Translations under genes and position numbers: made by a program | Part shown: positions 19,912 to 28,423 of the stretch, piece by piece | Numbering within the stretch: the first letter of the stretch is position 1 | Layout: every line of letters begins with the position of its first letter | Notes under the pieces: model-generated | The model's database searches: none | What the model saw: only the letters and a program-made list of their open reading frames with translations | What the model was told of the DNA's origin: nothing | Source: a virus | DNA: 33,393 nt | Reading direction: 5' to 3' (one strand) | IMG/VR virus record: IMGVR_UViG_3300036668_000346 | Span: 1 to 33,393 of that record

Positions 19912-22137
19912 TTATTTTCCAGGAGATCTAAATTGTTCTATTGGTACAGCCTCATAAATGCCTTTTTTAGCATCCCAAACTATTATCTCACTGCCCAGGG
20001 GTAGGTTAGTAGCCTTTTGCACATCTTCTGGCGTGAGTATTACTAGAGGCGCTTTAAGCAAACGCTGCAGTCCTGTTATCTCAGCTGCCTTGTCTCGATT
20101 AAGATTTGCCTCCTCCCTCGTAACAGTTAAGTCATTAGCTCGTGCCGTGAAATTATTTTGAAGTTGCGCCAACGTAGTGGTTAAACTGATGAGGTTGTTT
20201 CGATAAGCAACTTCGTTTTGAAGGAATCGTGGCTCAAGATCCAAGAACTGTTCAATAGATTTTCTCTCACTTTCTGCTAGTTTATTTGTTGCTCTAAAAA
20301 GATTAACAAACTGTGACTTAAGTTTCATAATGTCTGAATTGCTTTGATTCGCCTTAGCACTGAATTCACCCGCAAAATCAAAAGGAAATACGTTACCGAA
20401 TATACGAGCCGCCTGCCTAGACGTTCCAATGGCATCCTTGTGCGCTGCCCATAAGGAATCTCGAGGCGAGCCTGGAGGAGACGGAAGTGTTGCATCGAGA
20501 GCAGGACCCGCCACATTTTTCAAGTAATCTTTTGACTCTTGTGAGAGTTTAGCCTTATCCCCGCCAGCCTCTTTGATGTTCAGTTGAACACTTTGAGGGA
20601 CAACAATTGCAGGAGCACCCGCAGGAGCACCCGCAGGAGCACCCGCAGCAGCTTCTGAAAGTAATGCTGACCGACCTTCATTGTCTAACGCACTAACATC
20701 AAATGCACCATTTGCAACCAATTCAAAGGTGCCTCTTTTCTTTAACGCTTCTACCATTTCAGGTATTCGAAGACCTTTGGACGTTTGTTGTACTACATAT
20801 CCTAGGTCATTTGTATAAGTGCTTGTTGTAGGCTTAAGAATCACAGTAGATGCTGCTAAGAATCTAGCCTCTTGTTCAGGAGTTGTCTTTCCTTCTGCAT
20901 AGGGACGGGCGAGCTCAATGACTGTTTGGTATTGCCAATTAGTAGGAAGCTTTCCTCCTTCTTGCTTTGCTTTAGCCATCTCTAAATTATAAGCATCTTC
21001 CGCTTTTAATCCTTGCAACAAAACTTGACGTTTGAATTCCAAGTCAGATTGCTGTGCAGAAGAGGAGGCTTTAGATGCAGCTAAATTACGGGCTTCACGA
21101 GCGTTGCGATCAGCTAGTGCGTAACTAGTCAAAACACCTTCCTCTAAATTACGTCGGGAGGAGGTTTGCTCTTGTGCCCCCTTTAAGGCAGCTAAACGAG
21201 TGGCAACGTTTTGTTGTTCCATCTGCCCTGCTCGAGCTCCAATACGCTCAGGAAGTCCCTGTGCTGCAGAAGCTAAGCTAGTAGCAAATGACGCACCTAC
21301 AGGAACTCGACGACCTTTCCCATCAGTACCAGAGGCTAGATTTAATCCAGCTTGCGCAATGTCAAACAACATCTGCGCTTGGGTCGTGCTCCGATCTCCG
21401 CCACCTAATGCTTCTTGATATATTGGCATAAGTTCGCTGTAAGAACGGCGCAAAGATTCAGGGTCGCGTCTCGCGTCAAGGCTTTGTAGTAAAGCTTGCG
21501 CAGAGTACGGATCAAGTGGAGGGCTTGGGACTTTACTTGGGGTCACGCCCTCCTCATCGGACCCCGCTTGAAAACGTTGGACTTGGACGTATCCACCTTG
21601 TGCCATATTAATAGGCGCCATGGGCGGTGGTCCTTGGTCCGTGGGCGGTTCTAAGAGTGCACCGATACCGCCTTCTGCACCAGGAGGCATACCCATGGCG
21701 CTCGGCGCGCCTGGAGGAGGGGGCATACCACCTGGAGGCATTGGAGGAATCATTGGAGGAGCCATCGGAGGTTGCATACCTTCTACAGGTAAGCCACTGA
21801 TCCCGCCTTGCCCTGCTAACATGGGTTGTAAGAGAGCCAGCACTTCGGTTGGCGTACCCATTGCGGCTTCTTCACCCACCAAGTTAGCTAACTCATCAAC
21901 TCGAGCATCCATGGAACGCATGTCACCACGTAGATTGTTCATCAAAATCTCTGGCGAATTAGGCTTGCGCTCATCCATTGCTTCGGTTGAGTAGCCTTCA
22001 TCTTCGTATTCATCCTCTTCGTAGTCATCATCCATAAAACCTTGCATGATGCCTACGTTTTCAACCATGTCTTCAGGCACGACCCCTACTGCTCCGCCTT
22101 TTTTGAACATGGGACGATTAAGTACTTTTGATTTCAT
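19912..22137 (-). CDS. Large virion protein with acidic and Pro-Met-rich regions
   Basis: A 741-residue protein. It begins MKSKVLNRPMFKKGGAVGVV, with the GG motif at residues 11-16; a second copy MAQGGY is at 178-183. Residues 35-60 are very acidic (DDDYEEDEYEDEGYSTE), and residues 113-175 are low-complexity Met-Pro-Gly (PPMAPPMIPPMPPGGMPPPP). The rest is helical and charged, with three APAG units near residue 500 and a small C-terminal beta domain (LPLGSEIIVWDAKKGIYEA). N-terminal NRPMFxxGG proteins are frequent among late genes of environmental podoviruses. It is probably an internal virion or tail protein. Confidence 0.6.
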   Translation of the reverse strand: MKSKVLNRPMFKKGGAVGVVPEDMVENVGIMQGFMDDDYEEDEYEDEGYSTEAMDERKPNSPEILMNNLRGDMRSMDARVDELANLVGEEAAMGTPTEVLALLQPMLAGQGGISGLPVEGMQPPMAPPMIPPMPPGGMPPPPGAPSAMGMPPGAEGGIGALLEPPTDQGPPPMAPINMAQGGYVQVQRFQAGSDEEGVTPSKVPSPPLDPYSAQALLQSLDARRDPESLRRSYSELMPIYQEALGGGDRSTTQAQMLFDIAQAGLNLASGTDGKGRRVPVGASFATSLASAAQGLPERIGARAGQMEQQNVATRLAALKGAQEQTSSRRNLEEGVLTSYALADRNAREARNLAASKASSSAQQSDLEFKRQVLLQGLKAEDAYNLEMAKAKQEGGKLPTNWQYQTVIELARPYAEGKTTPEQEARFLAASTVILKPTTSTYTNDLGYVVQQTSKGLRIPEMVEALKKRGTFELVANGAFDVSALDNEGRSALLSEAAAGAPAGAPAGAPAIVVPQSVQLNIKEAGGDKAKLSQESKDYLKNVAGPALDATLPSPPGSPRDSLWAAHKDAIGTSRQAARIFGNVFPFDFAGEFSAKANQSNSDIMKLKSQFVNLFRATNKLAESERKSIEQFLDLEPRFLQNEVAYRNNLISLTTTLAQLQNNFTARANDLTVTREEANLNRDKAAEITGLQRLLKAPLVILTPEDVQKATNLPLGSEIIVWDAKKGIYEAVPIEQFRSPGK
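20609..20644 (-). repeat. Three tandem 12-bp units coding for Ala-Pro-Ala-Gly
   Basis: GCAGGAGCACCC is present three times without change on the plus strand, giving an AGAPAGAPAGAP run in the protein. Perfect identity over 36 bases, including wobble positions, shows recent slippage expansion; the copy number may vary between related phages. Confidence 0.85.
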
Positions 22138-22146
22138 ATTTATTCC

Positions 22147-24786
22147 TTAACCAAATAACTTTTGAGCGCCAGCCGCGGCTGACAGACCAGAAATACCTAA
22201 GCCAACGGCCTGAGTAAGCGGGCTAGTGCTAGGCGCTGTTTGAGCAGATAACGTCATCTGACTCGATGGTGCACCTTTGTAGATATCAGACAAGAAGCCT
22301 AACTGCTGGTAAGGCGACATGGTCTGCTGGAGTTGCGTGGCGCGTTGTGCTTCTAAGCGTTGCTGTTCAGCTTGTTGCTCAAGACCGCCTAACTGTGAAA
22401 GCATACTAACGTCTGCCATACCCATCTGTTGATTTGCTTGACCCAGCGCAGCTTGTTGCACGCCAAGTTGACCAATTGTAGAGCCTAACTGACCGATGCC
22501 CATACCAGTTTGGTAATCCACGCCTGCACGTTGTGCACCAAGAGCGCCAATACCTTGACCAAGAGAGCCATAGAGCTGTGCGCCTTGACCCGCGATGTTT
22601 GCTTGTTGTGAGGCGATCTGTGCGGGCAGTAAACCCATCTGTGCTTGTTGCGAGCCCAACTGACCTTGTAGTTGTGCGCCTGCTTGCCCCAATTGAGTTT
22701 GTTGAGTGGCTTGTTGACCAAGAGTTGAACCAATACCTGCCAACTGATTTGCGCCTGCAAGACCAAGCTGTGCGCCTTGAGCAGTTATGCCACCTAATGC
22801 TTGACCAGCTTGCACGCCTAACGAACCTTGCTGCGCAGCTAACTGAGCAGCCTGTTGTTGCAATTGCGCTTGTTGCGCTGTGGTGCCTGTTTGCAATTGC
22901 GCAGCTTGACCATACTGCTGGGCTGCTTGTTGTCCTAAGCCTGCTTGAGTTGCAGCTTGCTGACCATATAAGCTTCCAATCCCTGAGTACAACTGAGACT
23001 GCTGAGCTGCTTGTTGTTGCTGAGTTTGTTGGAGCTGAGCCATTTGCATGGCTGTAGCCGAATCAAACCCGGCTTCTTGAAACTGCTGTTGCGCTGCGGC
23101 AAGACCCAATTGACCTTGCTGACCTGCAACGGATGTCTGCAGTTGCCCTGCTTGAGCAAGTTGCTGTGCAGCTTGTTGTCCGAGACCTGCTTGCTGACCT
23201 GCAATGTTTGCTTGCAGACCCGCTTGGTTGGCTAACATCTGAGCGCCTTGCTGTTGCAAACCTGCTTGTTGCGAGGCAGCGCCAAGTTGACCCTGCCCTG
23301 CTGCTTGCAACATCTGCCCTGCTTGCTGCCCGAGACCTGCTTGGGTAGCGGCTAATTGACCAAATTGGGAGCCAATTGCACCAATGCCTTGCCCTGCTGC
23401 TTGTTGACGTTGTTGCTGTGCTTCAAATGCTTGTTGCGCTGTTTGTTGAGATTGGTTGTAGCCTGACTGTAACCCGCCCACAATTGCTGCATTGCGTTGT
23501 TCGGAGAGTGCACGCTCAAGCTCTGCTTGTTGAACTCCTTCTCGGGTTCCTCCAAAAGCGCCAGCACGCACGGCTTGTGCAGCGAGGTTCTGTTGTGCAA
23601 TGTCACCTTGACGATTGATTTGTCGAATAGACTCATCAATAACCTGTTGCTGATACGGGTTCATGAACTGCTGTGTTTGGTCAGCACTAAACTGATTAGT
23701 TCCTGCTTGTAGCCCGCCAATACCCCCTGCTAACGCCTGTGATGCTGTTGCAAAACCTGGTTGTTGAGCTGCTTGAGCCGCTTGCCCTGCACCGCCGTAC
23801 AATGCCTGAACGCCTTGTTGAAAGCCTGGTTGCCCCGCAGCTTGCATTCCTGCCTGAGCAGCCTGCATACCTGTTTGTTGTGCTTGTTGAAAGCCTGGTT
23901 GTGCTGCGGCTAACTGTGCTTGCTGGGCAGCAGTCATAGCGGTTTGCACGCCTTGACCAAAACCTGCTTGAGTAGCTGCTTGTTGCGCAGCTTGTGTAGC
24001 ACCTCCAGCCGTGCCCATCGCATCGCCTAATATCTGACCTGATAAGCCAAAGTTAGATGGACCTGCCTGTCCTGCTGCTTGTTGCGCTTGGGCAAAAGAA
24101 CCTGTGGCTTGTTGGAAGCCCGGCTGTTGCGCTGCTTGTTGTGATTGCAATGCTGCCTGATAACCCGACCCAATGCCTTGTCCAAAACCCGCCATTCCAG
24201 GCGCTTGAGACGCCATTCCAATAGCCTGTTGCCCTGAAGCTAATCCTGCGCCAATTGCTGCATTCGCAGGATTAAATTGAGGGTTGACCGCTGCGGTGCG
24301 TTGTGCAGCGGTTTGTAAGAGTGCTTGAGAAGGGGCTAAATTAGCCTGTGTAAACTGCCCTGCGGTGTTTACCCCTTGTGCAAGAGTCTGTGCTCCAGCG
24401 CCTACTTGGTCATACCCCATGCCTGCAGCTTCTGCATAGGCAGGAAGTTGCCCTGTAGTAGTAAGACCTGCCTGCATTGCATTTTGAGCTGCCGTAAACT
24501 CGGGGTTTACGTTTATCCCCGCCAAGCCTCGAGCGCCTGTTTGAGCAAGATTTTGACCCTGCGCAACACCCATCCCTGCTGCATCTAAGTAAGGCTGGTA
24601 AGACCCCAAGCCACTTTGCGCGAGCTGTGCTGCTTGCTGCTGTGTAGGGGATAACCCTGCTGTTTGATAAGCAGGTAGGTTCATAGGCATTTGTGACTGT
24701 TCTTTAGCAGCCTTAAGCAACCCTAACTTATATGCTTCAATGTCTGGCGCTTCCCGTACCGTTTGTTCGACGTATTCAGTTGCCAT
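22147..24786 (-). CDS. Gln/Ala/Gly-rich repetitive virion protein
   Basis: An 879-residue protein starting MATEYVEQTVREAPDIEAYK, an N-terminus typical of a late protein group in environmental phages. About two thirds of the residues are Gln, Ala or Gly. The first half holds four QPGF(Q/A) units. Around residues 380-440 is the most protein-like part: FMNPYQQQVIDESIRQINRQ followed by RAGAFGGTREGVQQAE, a pattern I know from these phages. After that come 25-residue repeats (QQAGLGQQAAQQLAQAGQLQ...). It should form long, flexible or fibrous helical structure, perhaps an injected or internal scaffold. The 5' end overlaps the previous stop by one base (TAATG). Confidence 0.65.
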   Translation of the reverse strand: MATEYVEQTVREAPDIEAYKLGLLKAAKEQSQMPMNLPAYQTAGLSPTQQQAAQLAQSGLGSYQPYLDAAGMGVAQGQNLAQTGARGLAGINVNPEFTAAQNAMQAGLTTTGQLPAYAEAAGMGYDQVGAGAQTLAQGVNTAGQFTQANLAPSQALLQTAAQRTAAVNPQFNPANAAIGAGLASGQQAIGMASQAPGMAGFGQGIGSGYQAALQSQQAAQQPGFQQATGSFAQAQQAAGQAGPSNFGLSGQILGDAMGTAGGATQAAQQAATQAGFGQGVQTAMTAAQQAQLAAAQPGFQQAQQTGMQAAQAGMQAAGQPGFQQGVQALYGGAGQAAQAAQQPGFATASQALAGGIGGLQAGTNQFSADQTQQFMNPYQQQVIDESIRQINRQGDIAQQNLAAQAVRAGAFGGTREGVQQAELERALSEQRNAAIVGGLQSGYNQSQQTAQQAFEAQQQRQQAAGQGIGAIGSQFGQLAATQAGLGQQAGQMLQAAGQGQLGAASQQAGLQQQGAQMLANQAGLQANIAGQQAGLGQQAAQQLAQAGQLQTSVAGQQGQLGLAAAQQQFQEAGFDSATAMQMAQLQQTQQQQAAQQSQLYSGIGSLYGQQAATQAGLGQQAAQQYGQAAQLQTGTTAQQAQLQQQAAQLAAQQGSLGVQAGQALGGITAQGAQLGLAGANQLAGIGSTLGQQATQQTQLGQAGAQLQGQLGSQQAQMGLLPAQIASQQANIAGQGAQLYGSLGQGIGALGAQRAGVDYQTGMGIGQLGSTIGQLGVQQAALGQANQQMGMADVSMLSQLGGLEQQAEQQRLEAQRATQLQQTMSPYQQLGFLSDIYKGAPSSQMTLSAQTAPSTSPLTQAVGLGISGLSAAAGAQKLFG

Positions 24787-26837
24787 TAGTTGGCCTCTTC
24801 AAGTTGTTTCATAAGTGCGTACATTTTTTTAGCACCCGCGCGCCGCGAACCGCCACCCGCGTTACGTACTGCTCTAGCCGTGAAAACAAACTCCCCGTCA
24901 GACAACATCGCAGGAATTGAGTCAGAAGTGCCTGTACCTGGACCGTCAATCGGGCCATCCATTGGAATGTACTCGTCCATATCTGTTGGATAATCCGACG
25001 CATCAGTAGAGCCCCCTTCTGAGAAAGCACGCACGGCTGGAGGTTGGTTGTAGTAGCTTGTAGGCATTCTGCGTTGAAGCGGATTAGCGTATTGATTACC
25101 ATAACCACTGCTTGTGTCATATGTAGTCACGGCATCAGGGATAGAGACCCCATAGCGCTCTGGGTCTCGTGCAAGATAATCAAACCCTGTTTCCTGATAC
25201 GTGGCGCTAGGGGGTTCTGTTTCAGGTGCAGTAAAGCCTCCTGAAAGCCCCATAATGCCTAGACCTGCTCCGACAAGCGGACCGTACTGACGTAGCACAC
25301 TTGGCGTGGCTTCCTTGACTGCAGCTTGGTAAGCAGCAGTCCGAACAACCTCGGGAGTACCTGGGGCTAACTTACTAACTGCATCCATCCCTATTTTGTT
25401 AAGCGCCTCATCAGAAGGTGTGCTAGGAGAAAGTTTACTAAATAAGTTCGAAGCACCTTCTTTTACATTGTCAAAAAAGCTTGGTGAAGTATTTGGCACA
25501 CTTGGGGTCGTAACGCTAGGCGGTGGGGTCATTGATACAGGAGCTGTACTTACTGGTGCAGTAGGTACAGGCGCAACGGGTGCATTAGGCATGGGAGCCA
25601 TTGCACTAGACGCGCTTAAATTAGGTGATGTAATGTTAGGTACAGTTGGGACTGTAGGAGGAGCACCTAAAGGAGATGATGTCACGTTAGGGGATGATAC
25701 AGGGAAAGCCTCTGCACCACCTGTTAGACTGTCTGTCGCACCTGCGCCAAAAAAGTCTTTAGTTCCTGAAACAAGACTATCCCACTGTCCTGAGATAGTC
25801 GTTGGGCCTGCATAACTGCCAGCAGAAAACGCTTCTGCGCCACCTAGTACACCTGCGCCAATACCTGCGCCAACACCGCCAATCGCACCAACTTTTAGAG
25901 AATCAACAACACTTTTCCCTGCTAACATTGAAGAACCAAAACCGCCGACAAAGCCACTTACTGCAGCTACACCTGCAACTGAGGTAACCCCCAGTACGCT
26001 TGCTGCCGCAGGTCCTAAGAAGAAAGAAAGCGCCACTGCGGTAACAATTCGTCCGACAGGTGTTTTAACAAAGTTAGTGACACCTTTGACTACGGATTTA
26101 ACACCGCTGACCACGGCTTTTGCAGCACCTTTAAATACGTTACCAACCGCTTTAGTAACTGATTTAAGTGGATTCCAAAACTCCCTTAATCCTGTCTGTG
26201 GATTGATTGTGCCACTGCCACCGTTGCGACGAAGCATACGCGCTTCGGAGGGGGTAATATGTGCCAACATGGTATCGCCATTGCGACCCATCTTTGCTAA
26301 ACCAGAGGCAATTGGATTAAGCTGTGCAATACCACCCTGAGCAAAGGCTTGTGGCGCTTGTTCGGGCATTACTGCGCCCATGGGCAACGAGCCTAAGCCC
26401 TCCTGTGCCATATCCATATCAGGCGCAAAGGAGGTATTAACTTGATCAAGAGCCAAGTTTAACGCTGCAAAAAAGCTTGCATCAAACTCAGGAGGCAAGA
26501 GTTCCTCTGGCACACCTTCCGCTAAGAAGTCGGCACGTATTTCTGCGTAGTTTTCAGGATCTGTTAATACCGAATCAACCACTTCACCTATTGCATCCAC
26601 TATCTCTGGTGGTAGGTTAGCTGCTTTGAGTGTGTCTCTTAAACGCTTAAGTTCAGCAGGATCTATTTCCTCGCCTGCCTTTAAGACTTCATTGCCGAAT
26701 TCAACGGGATCTATCTGCGAACGCGCCTGTTCAAAGGCTGCCATCTGCGCTGGATCAACGTTTAACTCTGGAGCGCCTTGGGCGCCCATTTCAGGCGCTC
26801 CTGAAAGCGCCATTATTCCTTGCATCGCTTCTGCCAT
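24786..26837 (-). CDS. Virion protein with hydrophobic core and two GG motifs
   Basis: A 683-residue protein. Residues 1-150 are acidic and helical (PAQMAAFEQARSQIDPVEFG). FAQGGI (165-170) precedes a conserved-looking block GDTMLAHITPSEARMLRRNG and GTINPQTGLREFW (208-221). Residues 222-260 are basic; 262-333 are hydrophobic and Gly/Ala-rich and may interact with membranes. A Pro/Thr/Ser-rich linker follows. The C-terminus has FSEGGS (605-610) and GTSDSIPAMLSDGEFVFTAR with KMYALMKQ. Blocks of this kind (GDxxxAHxTPxEAxxL, SDSIPAxLSDGEFV) occur in many tail or injection proteins. The Shine-Dalgarno GGAAAGG can pair with a complementary upstream stretch. Confidence 0.65.
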   Translation of the reverse strand: MAEAMQGIMALSGAPEMGAQGAPELNVDPAQMAAFEQARSQIDPVEFGNEVLKAGEEIDPAELKRLRDTLKAANLPPEIVDAIGEVVDSVLTDPENYAEIRADFLAEGVPEELLPPEFDASFFAALNLALDQVNTSFAPDMDMAQEGLGSLPMGAVMPEQAPQAFAQGGIAQLNPIASGLAKMGRNGDTMLAHITPSEARMLRRNGGSGTINPQTGLREFWNPLKSVTKAVGNVFKGAAKAVVSGVKSVVKGVTNFVKTPVGRIVTAVALSFFLGPAAASVLGVTSVAGVAAVSGFVGGFGSSMLAGKSVVDSLKVGAIGGVGAGIGAGVLGGAEAFSAGSYAGPTTISGQWDSLVSGTKDFFGAGATDSLTGGAEAFPVSSPNVTSSPLGAPPTVPTVPNITSPNLSASSAMAPMPNAPVAPVPTAPVSTAPVSMTPPPSVTTPSVPNTSPSFFDNVKEGASNLFSKLSPSTPSDEALNKIGMDAVSKLAPGTPEVVRTAAYQAAVKEATPSVLRQYGPLVGAGLGIMGLSGGFTAPETEPPSATYQETGFDYLARDPERYGVSIPDAVTTYDTSSGYGNQYANPLQRRMPTSYYNQPPAVRAFSEGGSTDASDYPTDMDEYIPMDGPIDGPGTGTSDSIPAMLSDGEFVFTARAVRNAGGGSRRAGAKKMYALMKQLEEAN

Positions 26838-26926
26838 GTTTGTACCTTTCCAGTTATAGCCAGTGACCGCATAGGGGTCGCGCGCCGGGAAAGGACGCGG
26901 AGATAGGCTAATTATGCTTCAAAACC
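26838..26926 (-). promoter_or_regulatory. Leader that can fold over the ribosome-binding site
   Basis: In the minus transcript, CCUUUCC (26888-26894) is fully complementary to GGAAAGG (26845-26851), which is the Shine-Dalgarno of the 683-residue gene. An inner GACC/GGUC pair (26865-26868 with 26876-26879) may close the loop. The 89-base gap is the longest in the late operon. Translation could be kept low until the structure opens. Confidence 0.5.
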
Positions 26927-27259
26927 CTAGTTTCTGTCTAGCTCTAAGTAAGACAAATAAAAGGTTACATCCGCTTCTGATGACTCTATTGTAAGCACAT
27001 CAGAAGACTCTAAAACAAGGGGTATGCCATTGAACACATCAAAAGTCGTGTTAGCACCAACAGGGCGCAACTTCTGTAGTACATTTCCTGCCGTTATCCC
27101 TGACTCGTATTGCGTCACAGTAACTAAAGCGGGAGATGTGGTTGTGTTGGTTACTCGTAGTGAGCGCACAATAGCGGTATTTGCAGCAGGGACAGTATAT
27201 ATTGTTGTCTCATCCGCTACATCAGGAGTCGCATATTGCCTAAAGTATTTATTTGCCAT
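26927..27259 (-). CDS. Small beta-rich virion protein
   Basis: A 110-residue protein beginning MANKYFRQYATPDVADETTI. It is nearly all beta-strand: YTVPAANTAIVRSLRVTNTT, VTVTQYESGITAG, then LVLESSDVLTIESSEADVTF. The pattern YTVPANTxxxxRxLxVTN, followed by a VLxxxDxLxI pair, is seen in small decoration or tail proteins of phages. AGGAGG stands right before the ATG, the strongest ribosome-binding site of the late region, so the protein is probably abundant. The specific place in the virion cannot be told. Confidence 0.65.
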   Translation of the reverse strand: MANKYFRQYATPDVADETTIYTVPAANTAIVRSLRVTNTTTSPALVTVTQYESGITAGNVLQKLRPVGANTTFDVFNGIPLVLESSDVLTIESSEADVTFYLSYLELDRN

Positions 27260-27268
27260 GAGTACCTC

Positions 27269-28423
27269 CTATTGTTGAAATTGTGTGACTTCTATTACCA
27301 CAGCAGGCGCAACAGGTGCAAAGGCTGTAGCAGGTACGTTATTTATTGTCACGTTTGTACTGTCGGCAGCATAGACTAACTCGACATATCCGTTTGCGGC
27401 TAATGATACGGCTTCGTTTAGAAAAAGGGTGGTGTACGCATTATTTGTGCTTACTGTGACGATACGAGCAGAGAATGGGATGTCTGTCCCATTCTTCCTA
27501 AACCAAACCCAAATATTCTTGTCCGCCGCTGATCCACTAATAAACTGTAATGTAGCTACAAACTGATAACGCCCTGACTGGGGTACAACTATTCTTGATG
27601 CGGGAGTTCCTAAAACTACACCGTTACCGTCTCTTGTTACACCAAAAACAATAGGGTATGCGGTATTTGCTGCTACGGGGCTAGTATCTGTTTCTAATGC
27701 AAAGACGCCGTAGTATTGCATTTGAGTGATTGTCGGGCGTACAAAAATAACACCTACTGTGGCGTCTGAAATAACACAAGCGGCAAGCGGTATGACGTTA
27801 TCAGGCGCAGTAGGCTTTACTTTAGTTAGCCCCCCTGCAACGGTTGGTGAAGCATATAAAAGGTCACCCTGAGTAAACGCGCTTGTGTCAAGCCCTCGCA
27901 CAAAACCAAACGTTGTGCAGTACCCTTTTTCTCCAGAGTCAGGTAATTCATGAGTCATGACCCCTAAAATATAAAGACTAGGTTGTGTACCGTCAGCCAA
28001 GTAAGGCGCAACTAAAAGTGCGTTAGGCGTAGCACCTGCAAATCCTACTACTGTGCCGTTAGGTATTGTGACACCAGTTGTATTGCCAACACGGGCATAC
28101 TGCTCTTGCCCAATTTGTTGCGTAACGCCATAATCCATACCTAAGTCAAGCGTTTGGTCAGTGCCGTTCCATCCTAGTCTTGCTGTTTGAGTGGCATAAG
28201 AAGCGTTGGTATTAAAGTCAATATACTCATACAAAAGTTCTGGTGTAGCGCCGTTCCCGGCCCAGTTGTTTGCATCGGCAATGTTATTGGTTGCAATCGG
28301 TGTATAGGATGTGTTTAATTGCAACACAATCTGCTCTAAGGAGCGCACGAGCTGGTCAAACGGCTCAGGGCTATACTGCACAGGGGCTGCATTTGGAAGA
28401 CGTACATTGAGTATCTTGCTCAT
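27269..28423 (-). CDS. Tail fibre-type protein with C-terminal jelly-roll-like domain
   Basis: A 384-residue protein. The N-terminal 45 residues are helical (PEPFDQLVRSLEQIVLQLNT) and may attach or trimerise. Residues 105-230 form a conserved shaft-like domain: YARVGNTTGVTIPNGTVVGF, SLYILGVMTHELPDSGEKG, FGFVRGLDTSAFTQGDLLYA, ending VGVIFVRPT. Residues 238-384 look like a C1q/TNF-type beta sandwich (YGVFALETDTSPVAANTAYP and GRYQFVATLQF), which often binds receptors. It is probably a tail fibre or spike. The start overlaps the homing endonuclease stop as ATGA, so expression depends on coupling to an inserted gene. Confidence 0.65.
   Translation of the reverse strand: MSKILNVRLPNAAPVQYSPEPFDQLVRSLEQIVLQLNTSYTPIATNNIADANNWAGNGATPELLYEYIDFNTNASYATQTARLGWNGTDQTLDLGMDYGVTQQIGQEQYARVGNTTGVTIPNGTVVGFAGATPNALLVAPYLADGTQPSLYILGVMTHELPDSGEKGYCTTFGFVRGLDTSAFTQGDLLYASPTVAGGLTKVKPTAPDNVIPLAACVISDATVGVIFVRPTITQMQYYGVFALETDTSPVAANTAYPIVFGVTRDGNGVVLGTPASRIVVPQSGRYQFVATLQFISGSAADKNIWVWFRKNGTDIPFSARIVTVSTNNAYTTLFLNEAVSLAANGYVELVYAADSTNVTINNVPATAFAPVAPAVVIEVTQFQQ

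Noticed and set aside
19528-21994. Long plus-strand ORFs rich in Ser, Ala and Gly against the late genes
   Set aside because: They are antisense shadows of GC-skewed, low-complexity virion genes with no matching motifs.
22485-23939. Several plus- and minus-strand ORFs opposite or out of frame with the Gln-rich gene
   Set aside because: They follow from CAA/CAG-rich repeats, have Leu/Val/Cys-biased nonsense composition, and no ribosome sites.
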